From NCBI RefSeq assembly GCF_046545555.1, contig NZ_JBHZTH010000001.1:2124310-2188309 (forward strand): a DNA stretch of 64,000 bases, read 5' to 3'. Shown here piece after piece: positions 17,905 through 27,695 of this stretch. Numbering within the stretch: position 1 is the first letter of the stretch; every line of letters starts with the position of its first letter. Made by a program: the position numbers and the translations under genes. The notes below the pieces were generated by a model. It was not told the origin of the DNA. It searched no databases and saw nothing but the letters and a program-made list of their open reading frames with translations. This DNA comes from Winogradskyella sp046545555. Lineage in GTDB: Bacteria; Bacteroidota; Bacteroidia; Flavobacteriales; Flavobacteriaceae.

Positions 17905-20304
17905 TTAAAAGTTAAATTGTAATTGTAACATTATATTTCGTCCAACATCATCAGCAAAATAACGAAGGCGATTAAGATAAGCTCTATATTTAGTGTCTAA
18001 AAGATTGTTTATACTAACAGCTACGTTTAAATCTGTGTAACTAGATGTTTTAAACGTTATTTCAGAATAAAGATGTAATAAATGAAAAGCATTTGGCGGA
18101 GTACTAAAGTCTACAAGTATGTTTTCATTTGTAGCCGCCACAAAAGTTTCAAAATTATTATCAGGAAACTCTGTTTGTTCTGCAGTCCATTCGCTAGTTA
18201 AAGACACTAGAAAATTCTTCCAATTATTAGTCTTATAGGTTATACTGTTTCTGGTATTAAAGGCAGGAATATTAATTAAAGGTTTGTTAGCTTCAATATT
18301 ATTTCCTTTTGTATATGACGACTTGTTTGAAAAATTTAAAGATTCACTAAGGTCATGGCTAACTGTTAAATCAACACCATATAATTCAGAGTCAGATTGT
18401 AAATAATTCCAAACCGGAAAAGCTCCTCGAATTGTTTGTTCTATACCAACAGGTTCTAAATACATAAAATCATTAATTCTATTATAAAAAGCTTCTAATA
18501 TGATATTCGTTTTATCATTATTGTAATTGTAACTCGCTGATATTCTATTAGAAATTTCTTGTTTTAATCTTAAGTCGCCTAATTCTAAACGCGCAGCAGA
18601 GTGGTGTAGGCCATCACTAAATAATTCTGACGGATTAGGTGGTCTGCTTGAAAGACTATAATTAGCTATGATGTAACTATAATCACTAAACTCATGTTTA
18701 AGACCTGCTGATGCAGAAAAATTATGATAATTAAAGACAGGATTTGTTAGGAGTTGAGTGCCTAAATCGTCGACTACAATATCTGCAAAATCTACATTAT
18801 AACCACGCTCTTCCCAGCGACTAGTGCGGTAAAACTTCTTTGCATCAATGCGATTAAAATCATATCTAGCACCAAAATCTAATGTTGTTGATGAGTTTAA
18901 TGCATATTCTACTATGGCATACATGCCAGCATCATACTTATCGTAATCTGGGATTAGCCGTCTTACGCCAGTATCTGGATTTGCAAAATTATTTTGATAC
19001 CTACCTAAAAACCCAAATTTTAATTTATAGTCAGATTTTGAATCTAAAATAACATCAGTTGATAAGGTATGCGTTTGCAAATTAAGGTCTAAAGCTGGTT
19101 TGTCTCTGTCTTCTCCTATACGCACATCAAATTCAAAACGTTGATTATTCTGATAGTCATACTGCACATTAACTTTTCCGAAATTCTGAAATCGTTTATA
19201 ATACATGGCTTTTAATAAGTGATGTGTAACGTCTTGTTTTGGAGAATTAATATCATAAGTAAAATCGTCAATAACTAACGGTTGTTGGCTATTAATCGCA
19301 TCTACTAAATCTTCAACATTTCCAATATGAGATGCTCTAAGGATACCAATTTCATTGTTTAAATAACTGTAGAATATTTCAAAACCAGACTCAAACGTTT
19401 TTTTACCTCCTCTTAGAGAAAAACCTTTAGACCTAGAGCCTGTATTACTTAGTATGTAGTCTGGTGCTTCAAAATCTCCATTTTTTCTTAATGACGCTTG
19501 TATATTAACAAACCAGCCACTAGCGTAGTTTTTATTTAACGCGGAGTTGATATTAAAAACTTTTCCATTAGACTGACCACCTATAGTTGTTTTTCCAAAA
19601 AGTGTATCTCTTAAAATTACTCTCGACGGATTTACAATAATAACTCCACCAATTGCATCACCTCCAAAAGCCAAAGCTCCTGCACCTTTTATAACCGATA
19701 TTTGTCCTGCCGAATTAATATCAATATTAGGTGCATGCTCAATTCCCCATTCTTGATCTTGTAGTCTCACATTATTATTAAGAATAAGTAATCGGCTACT
19801 ATGCATTCCATTTATCATTGGTTTAACAATAGAATTTCCAGTATTAATGGAAGATACACCAGCTACTTCTTTTAAAGCATCACCAAGATTTAAAGCACTA
19901 TATTTTTTTAAAATATTGCCTTTGAGTACAGTTTCTTGGGCTGTTTGAGTTTCTTTTTTGCTAATGTTACCAGAAACGGAAATTTCATTGAGTTCCTCAA
20001 TATGATGCTCAATTTTAATAGCTTTAAAAGTATCACCAACAATATCGTAACTTACTGTTTTTGTTTCACAGCCAATATGAGATATCGTTAATGTTAACCC
20101 GCCAATGCATAAGTCTTCAATCTTGAATTTACCATCAAAATCAGAGACTAAATATTTATCACGTTCTTTAATAAATATAGTAGCAGATCCTATCGGTGTT
20201 CCATCATGAAAATCTGAAAGTTCTCCTAAAAAGGTATATGTACAGTTTTGACTATAACTTAAGCAAGATATTGCTAAAGCCATACCAACAATAATTTGTT
20301 TCAT
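17905..20304 (-). CDS. TonB-dependent outer-membrane receptor, probable metal uptake
   Basis: A 799-residue receptor. A signal peptide (about 1-18) is followed by a carboxypeptidase-regulatory-like domain (about 24-105), a plug domain (about 125-230; GVSSINTG, KGAGALAFGGDAIGG) and a 22-strand-type barrel ending in LQLQFNF with the terminal Phe expected by the BAM machinery. The His-rich peptide gene just upstream and the small lipoprotein downstream suggest a metal ion or metal complex as substrate. This is inference, since the receptor family alone does not define a ligand. Confidence 0.85.
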   Translation of the reverse strand: MKQIIVGMALAISCLSYSQNCTYTFLGELSDFHDGTPIGSATIFIKERDKYLVSDFDGKFKIEDLCIGGLTLTISHIGCETKTVSYDIVGDTFKAIKIEHHIEELNEISVSGNISKKETQTAQETVLKGNILKKYSALNLGDALKEVAGVSSINTGNSIVKPMINGMHSSRLLILNNNVRLQDQEWGIEHAPNIDINSAGQISVIKGAGALAFGGDAIGGVIIVNPSRVILRDTLFGKTTIGGQSNGKVFNINSALNKNYASGWFVNIQASLRKNGDFEAPDYILSNTGSRSKGFSLRGGKKTFESGFEIFYSYLNNEIGILRASHIGNVEDLVDAINSQQPLVIDDFTYDINSPKQDVTHHLLKAMYYKRFQNFGKVNVQYDYQNNQRFEFDVRIGEDRDKPALDLNLQTHTLSTDVILDSKSDYKLKFGFLGRYQNNFANPDTGVRRLIPDYDKYDAGMYAIVEYALNSSTTLDFGARYDFNRIDAKKFYRTSRWEERGYNVDFADIVVDDLGTQLLTNPVFNYHNFSASAGLKHEFSDYSYIIANYSLSSRPPNPSELFSDGLHHSAARLELGDLRLKQEISNRISASYNYNNDKTNIILEAFYNRINDFMYLEPVGIEQTIRGAFPVWNYLQSDSELYGVDLTVSHDLSESLNFSNKSSYTKGNNIEANKPLINIPAFNTRNSITYKTNNWKNFLVSLTSEWTAEQTEFPDNNFETFVAATNENILVDFSTPPNAFHLLHLYSEITFKTSSYTDLNVAVSINNLLDTKYRAYLNRLRYFADDVGRNIMLQLQFNF

Positions 20305-20337
20305 TAAATGATTTTATTAGTGTATATGTGAAAAATA

Positions 20338-20679
20338 CTACACTAATAGAGGCGGACCTCTTAGAAACCTTGATAATTGCTGATAATTATTATAAGAAAT
20401 ATAATGTTCTAATGTTCCTTTAGAAAATGGTATAACCGTCTTATTATCGTATTTAGATAATACGAAAAATTGATTTTTATTAAGTTTAAACTTATAAAAA
20501 TCACAATCTAAGTCAGTTTCGTGAAAGTGCGTTTTTAATTGATTGTCAGATTCACAAACCTCGTGAGTGTGATGATTAAAGGCATGTGTTAATTTTACAG
20601 CAGACGGCAACAATACAATAAGCACAAGCAAAATTGCTAAGCCTCTAAATAATGATGATATTACTGTTTTAAAATTCAA
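20338..20679 (-). CDS. Small exported His-rich protein upstream of TonB receptor
   Basis: A 113-residue protein with an N-terminal membrane/signal segment (about 10-28), then a His/Cys-rich region (HAFNHHTHEVC, HFHETDLDC) and a C-terminal RGPP motif. Similar short proteins occur beside TonB receptors in Flavobacteriaceae. His and Cys spacing suggests binding of a transition metal, possibly as a sensor or chaperone. The gene overlaps the upstream one by 4 bp and precedes the receptor by 33 bp. Confidence 0.65.
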   Translation of the reverse strand: MNFKTVISSLFRGLAILLVLIVLLPSAVKLTHAFNHHTHEVCESDNQLKTHFHETDLDCDFYKFKLNKNQFFVLSKYDNKTVIPFSKGTLEHYISYNNYQQLSRFLRGPPLLV

Positions 20680-21164
20680 TCTAAAAAACGTTTTAATCCA
20701 AATCGTTTAAGCATTTTCTTTTCAAATTCCCAGAAAAATTTAAACTGCCCAAAAAGCCATCCAAAAGTAACTAAAAGAATTTGATAAAAAATGAGTCCAA
20801 TGATAATAAATAATATCCAGTAAATAACTGGGTTTAAGTTTTCTTTAGTAATACCAAGTAGCTTAATAATTGGTCGTCCTATATAAAGAGAAGAAGATCC
20901 TGTTATGGCAAATACGATAAATACACGTATCATTTCCCATTTATATTGGAGAATCCACTTTTTTTCAAGCTTCTTAAATATATACAGGGTTAGTTTTAAT
21001 AAACTATAGAAAATAATGGCCGTAGCAATAATGATCAGAATTAAATTATCTGATATTCTATTGGCTAGTTTAAATGCAGAATAAGTAAGTGCAAGCAAAC
21101 CTAAAAAGGGAAATAACAACTGCCAATTGTGTTGTATTTCCCAATGTGTTTTAAATTTTCCCAT
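20676..21164 (-). CDS. DUF6787-like membrane protein
   Basis: A 162-residue protein with about four membrane segments. The opening HWEIQHNWQLLFPFLG and the end FWEFEKKMLKRFGL match what I recall of the DUF6787 family of Flavobacteriia, whose role is unknown. It overlaps the His-rich protein gene by 4 bp, which suggests translational coupling with the TonB locus, though the family also occurs elsewhere. Confidence 0.7.
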   Translation of the reverse strand: MGKFKTHWEIQHNWQLLFPFLGLLALTYSAFKLANRISDNLILIIIATAIIFYSLLKLTLYIFKKLEKKWILQYKWEMIRVFIVFAITGSSSLYIGRPIIKLLGITKENLNPVIYWILFIIIGLIFYQILLVTFGWLFGQFKFFWEFEKKMLKRFGLKRFLD

Positions 21165-21190
21165 AGCACTTTAAGCGTGCTGCAAATTTA

Positions 21191-21643
21191 CTAAATTCTG
21201 GGAATAAAGGTAGAGAGTTGTTGCTTATATTTCATTTGAAAATAAACAAAATAGTTGTATAATTTGTAGTTGACTTCATAACCATAATCAGTACGTGTGT
21301 CATAATCTATTCTTAGTTCGTATAAGCTAGGATCATAGGTGTAGGGTTGAAGATTTCTTTGGTTCCATGCTTGCACTAAAATCGCATTTCTTGTCTCTAA
21401 CCATTGTTGAGAATAATAGCCTCTCTGTCTAGCAGTACTTACTAGCCAACCATTAAAGCCAGGTTCTATAATTATTATTTCATAATCTGTTTCATCACTG
21501 CTTATACTAACAGTATCGTTTTCTGCAAAATTATTTTCATTTCCATTATTAATAGTTTGATTATTGTTGTAGGATTTGCAACTTGCAATTAACGCTATAA
21601 TAATGATAAAAGGAATGAATTTTTTAAAGTGTGAATTTTTCAT
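21191..21643 (-). CDS. DUF6146-like lipoprotein
   Basis: A 150-residue protein with lipobox IASC at about residues 19-22. The C-terminal half (GFNGWLVSTARQRGYYSQQW, then a Tyr-rich end) matches the DUF6146 family of Bacteroidota by my recall. Function is unknown. Probably cell-envelope located. It is 26 bp upstream of the DUF6787-like gene. Confidence 0.75.
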   Translation of the reverse strand: MKNSHFKKFIPFIIIIALIASCKSYNNNQTINNGNENNFAENDTVSISSDETDYEIIIIEPGFNGWLVSTARQRGYYSQQWLETRNAILVQAWNQRNLQPYTYDPSLYELRIDYDTRTDYGYEVNYKLYNYFVYFQMKYKQQLSTFIPRI

Positions 21644-21806
21644 AGTTTTGAAAGATATTAAAAATTTGTTAGTGTTGTTTTAAGTTGTATTTGATTTAAC
21701 ACGACAAATAAATAGTAAAAACAATCCTTATCATAGTATAGATATGCAAACGAACTGTCCTAATGAGTAAACGTATAGTTTGAGTGAGTTAAAAAACTGT
21801 AAAAAC

Positions 21807-21835
21807 AAAAAGCAGCTCTAAATGAGCTGCTTTTA
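21807..21835. terminator. Terminator after DUF937 gene
   Basis: The stem AAAAGCAGCTC / GAGCTGCTTTT with a short loop lies 20 bp after the minus-strand DUF937 stop, with A-runs and T-runs on both sides. It also separates the serine-biosynthesis side from the TonB locus. Confidence 0.85.
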
Positions 21836-21854
21836 TTATAATGAGATTAAGCTT

Positions 21855-22493
21855 TTATTTTCCGAATAAGCCTCCTAGTAATCCACCAAGTCCACTTTTC
21901 TTTTTGCTTCCACCTCCTAACACCATGCCAGCTACGTCATCAATAACGCTACCATCACCATCAGCATCTAATATTTTTTCTAAAAAACTTTGTTCGTTTT
22001 GTGTAGAGCTTCCGCCCAAAAGACCACCTAATAAACCAGATAAATCACTCTGAGAACTTACATTGTTTTGTCTCGATTGTTTTCCTAAAACACCCATTAA
22101 AATTGGTGCAGCTACCTTTAAGATATTTGCAACAGATCCTGAGTCTAAACCAGATTTTTGCCCGATAACTTGCTCAACTCCTTGTTGTCTGCTTCCTAAA
22201 ACATGATTTAAAATTTTAGAACCATCTGTTTTTACGTCTTCGTCAACACCTCCACCAAATAAACCACTAAGGTTGTCTAATATGCTACCATCGTGTTTAC
22301 CGCTTAATGCACCCATTAAGCCCTGTGCACCTTCTGGTGTAGCAGCATTACGCTCCATTGCTTTCATTAATACTGGTAGCGCCATAGTTAGTACACTACT
22401 TGTTTTATTTTGATCTGTTCCTGTAGAACCAGAAACACCACTAATAATAGTTTTCCCTAAGTCGCTGTTTAATAAGTCTAAAATTCCTGCCAT
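21855..22493 (-). CDS. DUF937 family protein
   Basis: A 212-residue low-complexity Gly/Leu/Ser-rich protein beginning MAGILDLLNSDLGKTIISGV, typical of DUF937 (YidB-like) proteins. Paired helical repeats (TMALPVLMKAMERN and KVAAPILMGVLGKQ) are visible, with Gly-rich linkers and a GGLLGGLFGK end. It is cytoplasmic or membrane-associated by family resemblance; function is unknown. Confidence 0.88.
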   Translation of the reverse strand: MAGILDLLNSDLGKTIISGVSGSTGTDQNKTSSVLTMALPVLMKAMERNAATPEGAQGLMGALSGKHDGSILDNLSGLFGGGVDEDVKTDGSKILNHVLGSRQQGVEQVIGQKSGLDSGSVANILKVAAPILMGVLGKQSRQNNVSSQSDLSGLLGGLLGGSSTQNEQSFLEKILDADGDGSVIDDVAGMVLGGGSKKKSGLGGLLGGLFGK

Positions 22494-22535
22494 TGTTGTT
22501 TGTAATTAAGATTAATAGTTAAGTTTTCAAGGTAC

Positions 22536-22563
22536 AAAAAAGTCCTATATAATTATAGGACTC
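22536..22563 (-). terminator. Terminator after serA
   Basis: The stem AGTCCTATA / TATAGGACT with a short loop is followed on the minus strand by six T. It lies 27 bp after the serA stop and ends the serC-serA unit. Confidence 0.85.
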
Positions 22564-22589
22564 ATTTATTTTGGTTTGGTCACTATTGG

Positions 22590-23558
22590 TTAACCTAAAA
22601 TACTTATGATTTGTTCTGCTAACTCTGTACCTATTCTATCTTGTGCTTCATTAGTTGCGGCACCTGTATGAGGTGTCAGCGATAGTGCAGGATTCATTAA
22701 CAACTGAATCTCTGGTTGTGGTTCTTTTTCAAAAACATCTAATGCAGCTCTAGATACTTTACCACTTTCAATAGCTTTTACTAAAGCAACTTCATTCACA
22801 ACTCCACCACGAGCAGCATTTGCGAGAATGACACCGTCTTTCATTTGGCTGAATTCTTTTTCTCCAATAACGTAGTCTTTTTGTGCAGGAACATGAAGTG
22901 TTAAGAAATCTGCTTGCTTTAGAACATCTTCTTTAGAAATTGTTTCGATTTCAAAATTCACTTTTTGTCCGTCAAAAAAGTCTAGTTCTAAGTTAGCCTT
23001 TTCCATAAATGGATCAAAGGCAACAACTTTCATACCTGCGCCAATTGCAACTTTTGCTGTAGCTTGTCCGATACGTCCAAATCCAAGTACACCTAAGGTT
23101 TTACCTTTTAATTCTGTTCCTTTAGCATAGGACTTTTTAAGTGCTTTAAATTTAGAGTCTCCTTCTAATGGCATATCTCTATTAGAATTATGTAAATACC
23201 GTGCTAAGCCATAAAAATGACCAAAAACTAACTCTGCCACAGAGTGTGATGATGCAGCAGGTGTATTAATAACACTAAGACCTTTGCTGCGAGCATAGTC
23301 TACATCTATATTATCCATACCAACTCCACCGCGTCCAATTATTTTTAGACTTGGGCAGTTATCTATTATATTTTTTCTAACAGTTGTAGCACTTCTAACC
23401 AATAAAACTGAAATTTCATTTTCGTTGATATAGTTTTCTAATTGTTCTTGCGCAACAGTTGTTGTTATTACTTCATATCCAGCAGATTCTAATGCAGTTA
23501 TACCGCTTTGAGAAACACCGTCATTTGCTAATACTTTCATTTTTATATGTTTTGTCAT
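22590..23558 (-). CDS. serA: D-3-phosphoglycerate dehydrogenase
   Basis: A 322-residue NAD-dependent 2-hydroxyacid dehydrogenase, the first step of serine synthesis. The NAD fold signature GVLGFGRIGQATAKVA is at about 159-174, with catalytic Arg in NAARGGVVNE, Glu in DVFEKEP, and His in LTPHTGAATNEAQ. The short form lacks a C-terminal ACT domain. Start at 23540 (MKVLANDG) is more typical than 23558. It follows serC by 25 bp, so the two form an operon; serB lies separately at 38966. Confidence 0.93.
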   Translation of the reverse strand: MTKHIKMKVLANDGVSQSGITALESAGYEVITTTVAQEQLENYINENEISVLLVRSATTVRKNIIDNCPSLKIIGRGGVGMDNIDVDYARSKGLSVINTPAASSHSVAELVFGHFYGLARYLHNSNRDMPLEGDSKFKALKKSYAKGTELKGKTLGVLGFGRIGQATAKVAIGAGMKVVAFDPFMEKANLELDFFDGQKVNFEIETISKEDVLKQADFLTLHVPAQKDYVIGEKEFSQMKDGVILANAARGGVVNEVALVKAIESGKVSRAALDVFEKEPQPEIQLLMNPALSLTPHTGAATNEAQDRIGTELAEQIISILG

Positions 23559-23583
23559 TACAAATTAGAATGACTATTATTAC

Positions 23584-24645
23584 TTAAGCTTTACTCTCTA
23601 ACTCACTCATTACTTCTACCAATGCTTTAACGCTATCTAATGATAATGCATTGTACATTGACGCTCTATAACCACCAACACTTCTATGGCCGTTGAGACC
23701 ATTAATACCAGCTTCCTTAACCATAGCCTCAAACGTTTCTTTTAGATTTTCATTTTCTAAAGTAAATGTTGCATTCATTGTAGATCGGTCTTCCTTTACA
23801 GAATACCCTTTAAATAACGGGTTTAAGTCAATTTCGGAATAAATGAAATTTGCTTTCTTTATGTTTTCTTCTTCAATGGCTTTAATACCTCCTAAGTCTT
23901 TTAACCACTGTAAGGTTAACATAGATACATATACTGGAAATACAGGAGGAGTATTGAACATGCTACCTTTTCCGATATGAATCTTATAATCCATCATCGA
24001 AGGAATCTTACGAGATACTTTGCCTAAGATATCTTCTTTAATCACAACCAAAGTAGTTCCTGCAGGACCCATATTTTTTTGAGCACCAGCATATATTAAA
24101 TCAAATTGTGTAAAATCTAACTGACGCGAGAAAATGTCACTACTCATATCACATACCATAGGTATTGATGATTTCGGAAAACTCTTCATTTGCGTTCCAA
24201 AAATGGTGTTGTTAGACGTACAATGAAAGTAATCATAATCTTCAGGAATATCGTATCCTTTAGGAATATAGTTAAAGTTAGCCGTCTTGGAAGAAGCTAC
24301 TTCATAAATATCGTCATAAATTTTAGCTTCTTTAATTGCTTTGTCTGACCAAGTCCCTGTGTTTAAGTAACCTGCTCGTTTCTCTAAGAGATTTAACGCA
24401 ACCATTAAAAATTGTGTACTTGCACCACCTTGCAGAAATAAGGCTTTATAGCCTTTTCCTTCTAAGCCAAGTAGCTCAAGCGCTAAGGAACGAGCATTTT
24501 CCATTACATCTACAAAAGGCTTGCTTCGGTGAGAAATTTCTAAAAGCGATAAGCCATCATCAAAATTTAAAACAGCCTCAGCTGCTTGTTCCATAACAGA
24601 TTTTGGTAATATGCATGGTCCTGCACTAAAATTATGTTTCTTCAT
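23584..24645 (-). CDS. serC: Phosphoserine aminotransferase
   Basis: A 353-residue PLP enzyme that converts 3-phosphohydroxypyruvate and glutamate to phosphoserine. Its start MKKHNFSAGPCILP is diagnostic. The PLP lysine is in YAGAQKNMGPAG (about residue 190), and GGYRASMYNALSLD closes the protein. Length is as expected. It is the upstream member of the serC-serA pair; the next gene upstream is an acyl-CoA reductase gene with a 114-bp gap. Confidence 0.96.
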   Translation of the reverse strand: MKKHNFSAGPCILPKSVMEQAAEAVLNFDDGLSLLEISHRSKPFVDVMENARSLALELLGLEGKGYKALFLQGGASTQFLMVALNLLEKRAGYLNTGTWSDKAIKEAKIYDDIYEVASSKTANFNYIPKGYDIPEDYDYFHCTSNNTIFGTQMKSFPKSSIPMVCDMSSDIFSRQLDFTQFDLIYAGAQKNMGPAGTTLVVIKEDILGKVSRKIPSMMDYKIHIGKGSMFNTPPVFPVYVSMLTLQWLKDLGGIKAIEEENIKKANFIYSEIDLNPLFKGYSVKEDRSTMNATFTLENENLKETFEAMVKEAGINGLNGHRSVGGYRASMYNALSLDSVKALVEVMSELESKA

Positions 24646-24759
24646 GAAAATTTTATTTTCATTTCCGTGATACCGGAAATTTATTTAATTAAAAAATTAA
24701 CAGTTACAAAGGTGGCGATTAATTGTATAAAATGTGTTGCGAAATTCATAATTTTTGCA

Positions 24760-25818
24760 TCATGTTTTTAACAAGAAATCAACAGTATCTATATTATCTG
24801 CATATTCCCAAAGTTGTGGCTTTTGTGTTTCTCCAAATGCAACTTCTTTAGATGAGAATCCGTTTGAAACTATGCATTGGATATTGTCTTTTTCAGTTGC
24901 CAACTGCGCTCTTAAAACCTCTATATTCTCGTAATACTCGTAAAACAATGTCGCAATAGGCGACGCAGAGCTTGTGTCTTCTTTTATCATTAAAAAACCA
25001 TTCTCTAACATATCAAACTCACTCATTAGATACACAGCCTTATTATAATCGTAATTATTGGCGTACTTCGATTCATTTATAATAGGATGCCATTTGTAAA
25101 CGGCTTCAAAAAAAGCATCGAAATTATAACCTTTTGGTACAAAAAGTTTCGATACATTTCGGCACCCTAAGCCATAATACCTAAATATGTCTTCTGATAA
25201 GAATTCTAATTCTTCCTTGGTTTCGTTACCAGATAAAACAGCAATGGAATTCCTATTTTTTCTGATAATAGAAGGTTTGTCTTTAAAATAATATTCAAAA
25301 TAACGTGCTGTATTGTCACTTCCCGTGGCAATAACCGCGTCAAAATTTTCTAATTTTTGCTCCGTAAAGGTGATTTTACCTTTAAACTCTGGCTCAATAA
25401 TTTCTAAATATTTAGCTAAAAAGGGGAGGAGGTGTTTATCATTTGAAGACTGCTTTACTAAAACTTGGTGTCCCGAAATAAGAACAGATAAAAAATCGTG
25501 AAATCCAACCAAAGGAATGTTTCCTGCCATAATTATGGCAATAGTTTTAGGTGAATTTATGTTAAAGTTATACTTTTTAGTCCAATCATTAATTGTGCTA
25601 TATGTCAGTATTTTAGACCAAGACTCTAAACTGTAAAAAATATTTTTTTCGGTAAACCAGCCATTATGTTCTTTGGCTAATTTAATTTGATGTTTAAACC
25701 CATCAAAGAATAAATCATTAGCTTCTATACTAGCCTTTTTATCAATACCTTTAGTAGTAAATTGACTTAAAAAAGCACCTAATTTTGTAAAAGCGTTAAT
25801 TCTTTGTTGTAAATCCAT
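24760..25818 (-). CDS. Acyl-CoA reductase (LuxC family)
   Basis: A 352-residue protein of the LuxC-like acyl-CoA reductase family in the aldehyde dehydrogenase superfamily. The block IAIIMAGNIPLVGFHDFL (about 93-110) is characteristic, as is RKNRNSIAVLSG and the Cys in YGLGCRNVSKLF, the likely nucleophile. In Flavobacteriaceae this gene regularly lies between serC and a ferredoxin gene, as here. The physiological aldehyde product is unknown. Confidence 0.85.
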   Translation of the reverse strand: MDLQQRINAFTKLGAFLSQFTTKGIDKKASIEANDLFFDGFKHQIKLAKEHNGWFTEKNIFYSLESWSKILTYSTINDWTKKYNFNINSPKTIAIIMAGNIPLVGFHDFLSVLISGHQVLVKQSSNDKHLLPFLAKYLEIIEPEFKGKITFTEQKLENFDAVIATGSDNTARYFEYYFKDKPSIIRKNRNSIAVLSGNETKEELEFLSEDIFRYYGLGCRNVSKLFVPKGYNFDAFFEAVYKWHPIINESKYANNYDYNKAVYLMSEFDMLENGFLMIKEDTSSASPIATLFYEYYENIEVLRAQLATEKDNIQCIVSNGFSSKEVAFGETQKPQLWEYADNIDTVDFLLKT

Positions 25819-25983
25819 CTAGTGTTTGGTAAAACGCCATTTTGGCTCTATTTTTGCAATTGCAAAATTAAGCAATAAAAAGAAATGAGCTAGATTAAAG
25901 TTTGAAGTTTGTGAGCGTTATTACACGGCGGCAATCTTAAGTCTTTAATATGGTAGTTAAGAATAGACCAAAGAAAAATTACT

Positions 25984-26337
25984 ATGGCAATTATAATCAC
26001 AGATGAATGTATTAATTGTGGAGCTTGTGAGCCAGAATGTCCAAATACTGCTATTTACGAAGGAGCTGATGATTGGCGTTATGCAGATGGTACCAGTCTA
26101 GAGGGTAAAATTGTTTTACCTAACGGTAAAGCAGTAGATGCAGAAGAAACACAAGAGCCTATAAGCGACGAAGTTTATTACATAGCACCAGACAAGTGTA
26201 CGGAGTGTATGGGTTTCCACGAAGAACCTCAATGTGCTGCAGTTTGCCCAGTAGATTGTTGTGTGCCAGATGAAGATGTTGTAGAAACTGAAGAACAACT
26301 ATTAGGAAAGCAGCGCTTTATGCATCCTGAAGGCTAA
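25984..26337 (+). CDS. Ferredoxin, 2[4Fe-4S] type
   Basis: A 117-residue ferredoxin with two cluster motifs: CINCGACEPECP (about 9-20) and CTECMGF...CAAVCPVDC (about 74-96), the second with the 7-8 residue insertion seen in the YfhL/Allochromatium type. It is divergent from the acyl-CoA reductase gene (165 bp apart). The electron partner is not visible. Confidence 0.93.
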   Translation: MAIIITDECINCGACEPECPNTAIYEGADDWRYADGTSLEGKIVLPNGKAVDAEETQEPISDEVYYIAPDKCTECMGFHEEPQCAAVCPVDCCVPDEDVVETEEQLLGKQRFMHPEG

Positions 26338-26361
26338 TACAACACTTATACTTATATAATT

Positions 26362-26389
26362 AATCCTGAGCTTTTGCTTGGGATTTTTT
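26362..26389 (+). terminator. Terminator after ferredoxin gene
   Basis: A stem of about nine pairs (ATCCTGAGC with GCTTGGGAT, including G-U pairs) around a TTTT loop, followed by six T on the plus strand, 25 bp after the ferredoxin stop. The remaining sequence to 26569 shows nothing recognisable. Confidence 0.7.
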
Positions 26390-26569
26390 AATTATGATTT
26401 TGAAAAATACGATCTTGGTTGTATAGAATTTAAAACTAGTCATCTTCTTTTTTTTCTTCTAAAAAATAATCGAGTTTATGCTATGCCAAATAGTTACAAA
26501 ATAAATAACTATTGTTGAGAAATCTTATGCTTTTGCATAAGCTAATGTTAGTTCATTAAACAAGATTAC

Positions 26570-27553
26570 TTACCATTTTTTAGAACCCAATAATTTCTCA
26601 CCTAATTCAGATAATATAGCTCTTCCGTATTTTGTTTGTTCCCATTTACGAGGATCACCTGGAAATGCAAAACCTTCTGGCGAAATACGATTTTTCCAAG
26701 AGTTAATACGCCAATCTTTTAATGCAGCATTATCTTCCTGAGCTGGCATCATAGAGATATATTGTGCAATTCTCACTTTATCATTCGAGCGATTTGGACG
26801 GATACCATGTGGTTCAGAACTATTAAATATTAGTAAGTCTCCTGCTTCCATAGGTACTTTTACAATTTTATCCTCTAGTTCAGTTACATCTGGTTTGAAG
26901 TGATCTCGTTCTTCGGGTTGAGTTAATTTCCAAGTATCATAATTTTTGTACAACCATGGAATACATTGGAAACCTCCCATGTTTTCATCCATTTGATCAG
27001 CTAAAGCTAAAACACCTTGTACGTTTTGAGGCTTTGTATCTGGATCATAATCCCAATGAATAAAACCCTTGTATTCATAGTTTGGCCGAATCGGAAAGTT
27101 TAAGTTTGCGCGGTCAATTGTTACCCATAATTTTTCCGTTCCCCAAATATCAACAAAGGCATCATACACTTTTTTTGTTTGACGATTATTCCAAAGATGT
27201 TGGTTGTTGTATACTTCCACCATGCCTGTTCCTGCTAGTTCCTTCATCTTCATTTCAGCGCGAGGAGCTGTATACCAAGTACTCTTATCATTTGGATTTT
27301 TATCTTCAAATTCCCAAAGAAAGTCAGCAGTCTGCTTGGCTTGCTCACGCGGAACTGCGTTTTTTATAACTACATAACCTTGTTCTTTCCAAAAATTCCA
27401 TTGCTCTAGTGACAAGATTCTTAATGTATCCTTGGTAGCTTTTGTTCTTAGTTTAACCTTGCTGCTTTTTGCGGTAGAGGGATTCCCAGGAATGTCATTA
27501 TGCTGATTATTAGGAACCATAGTGTGGTTCTCTTTTGCTGTCTTATTTTTCAT
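26570..27553 (-). CDS. Phytanoyl-CoA dioxygenase (PhyH) family protein
   Basis: A 327-residue Fe(II)/2-oxoglutarate oxygenase. The metal ligands are visible as HWDYD (HxD, about residue 170) and a distal His in SEPHGIRPNRS, with the 2-oxoglutarate Arg shortly after (NDKVRIAQY). Substrate is unknown; bacterial PhyH enzymes act on many small molecules. It is divergent from an AraC-family regulator (142 bp), which probably controls it. Confidence 0.85.
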   Translation of the reverse strand: MKNKTAKENHTMVPNNQHNDIPGNPSTAKSSKVKLRTKATKDTLRILSLEQWNFWKEQGYVVIKNAVPREQAKQTADFLWEFEDKNPNDKSTWYTAPRAEMKMKELAGTGMVEVYNNQHLWNNRQTKKVYDAFVDIWGTEKLWVTIDRANLNFPIRPNYEYKGFIHWDYDPDTKPQNVQGVLALADQMDENMGGFQCIPWLYKNYDTWKLTQPEERDHFKPDVTELEDKIVKVPMEAGDLLIFNSSEPHGIRPNRSNDKVRIAQYISMMPAQEDNAALKDWRINSWKNRISPEGFAFPGDPRKWEQTKYGRAILSELGEKLLGSKKW

Positions 27554-27695
27554 GACTAAAAAGTTTTGATTATCTAATTAAAGCAAAGTTGAGTATTTGT
27601 ACTTTATAAAAATTTAATATAATTAGCAAAAAATTGTACGATATTGACTATTATGTGTTTTTACTTATATTTATATGTGAATTTTGTGAAAGAAT

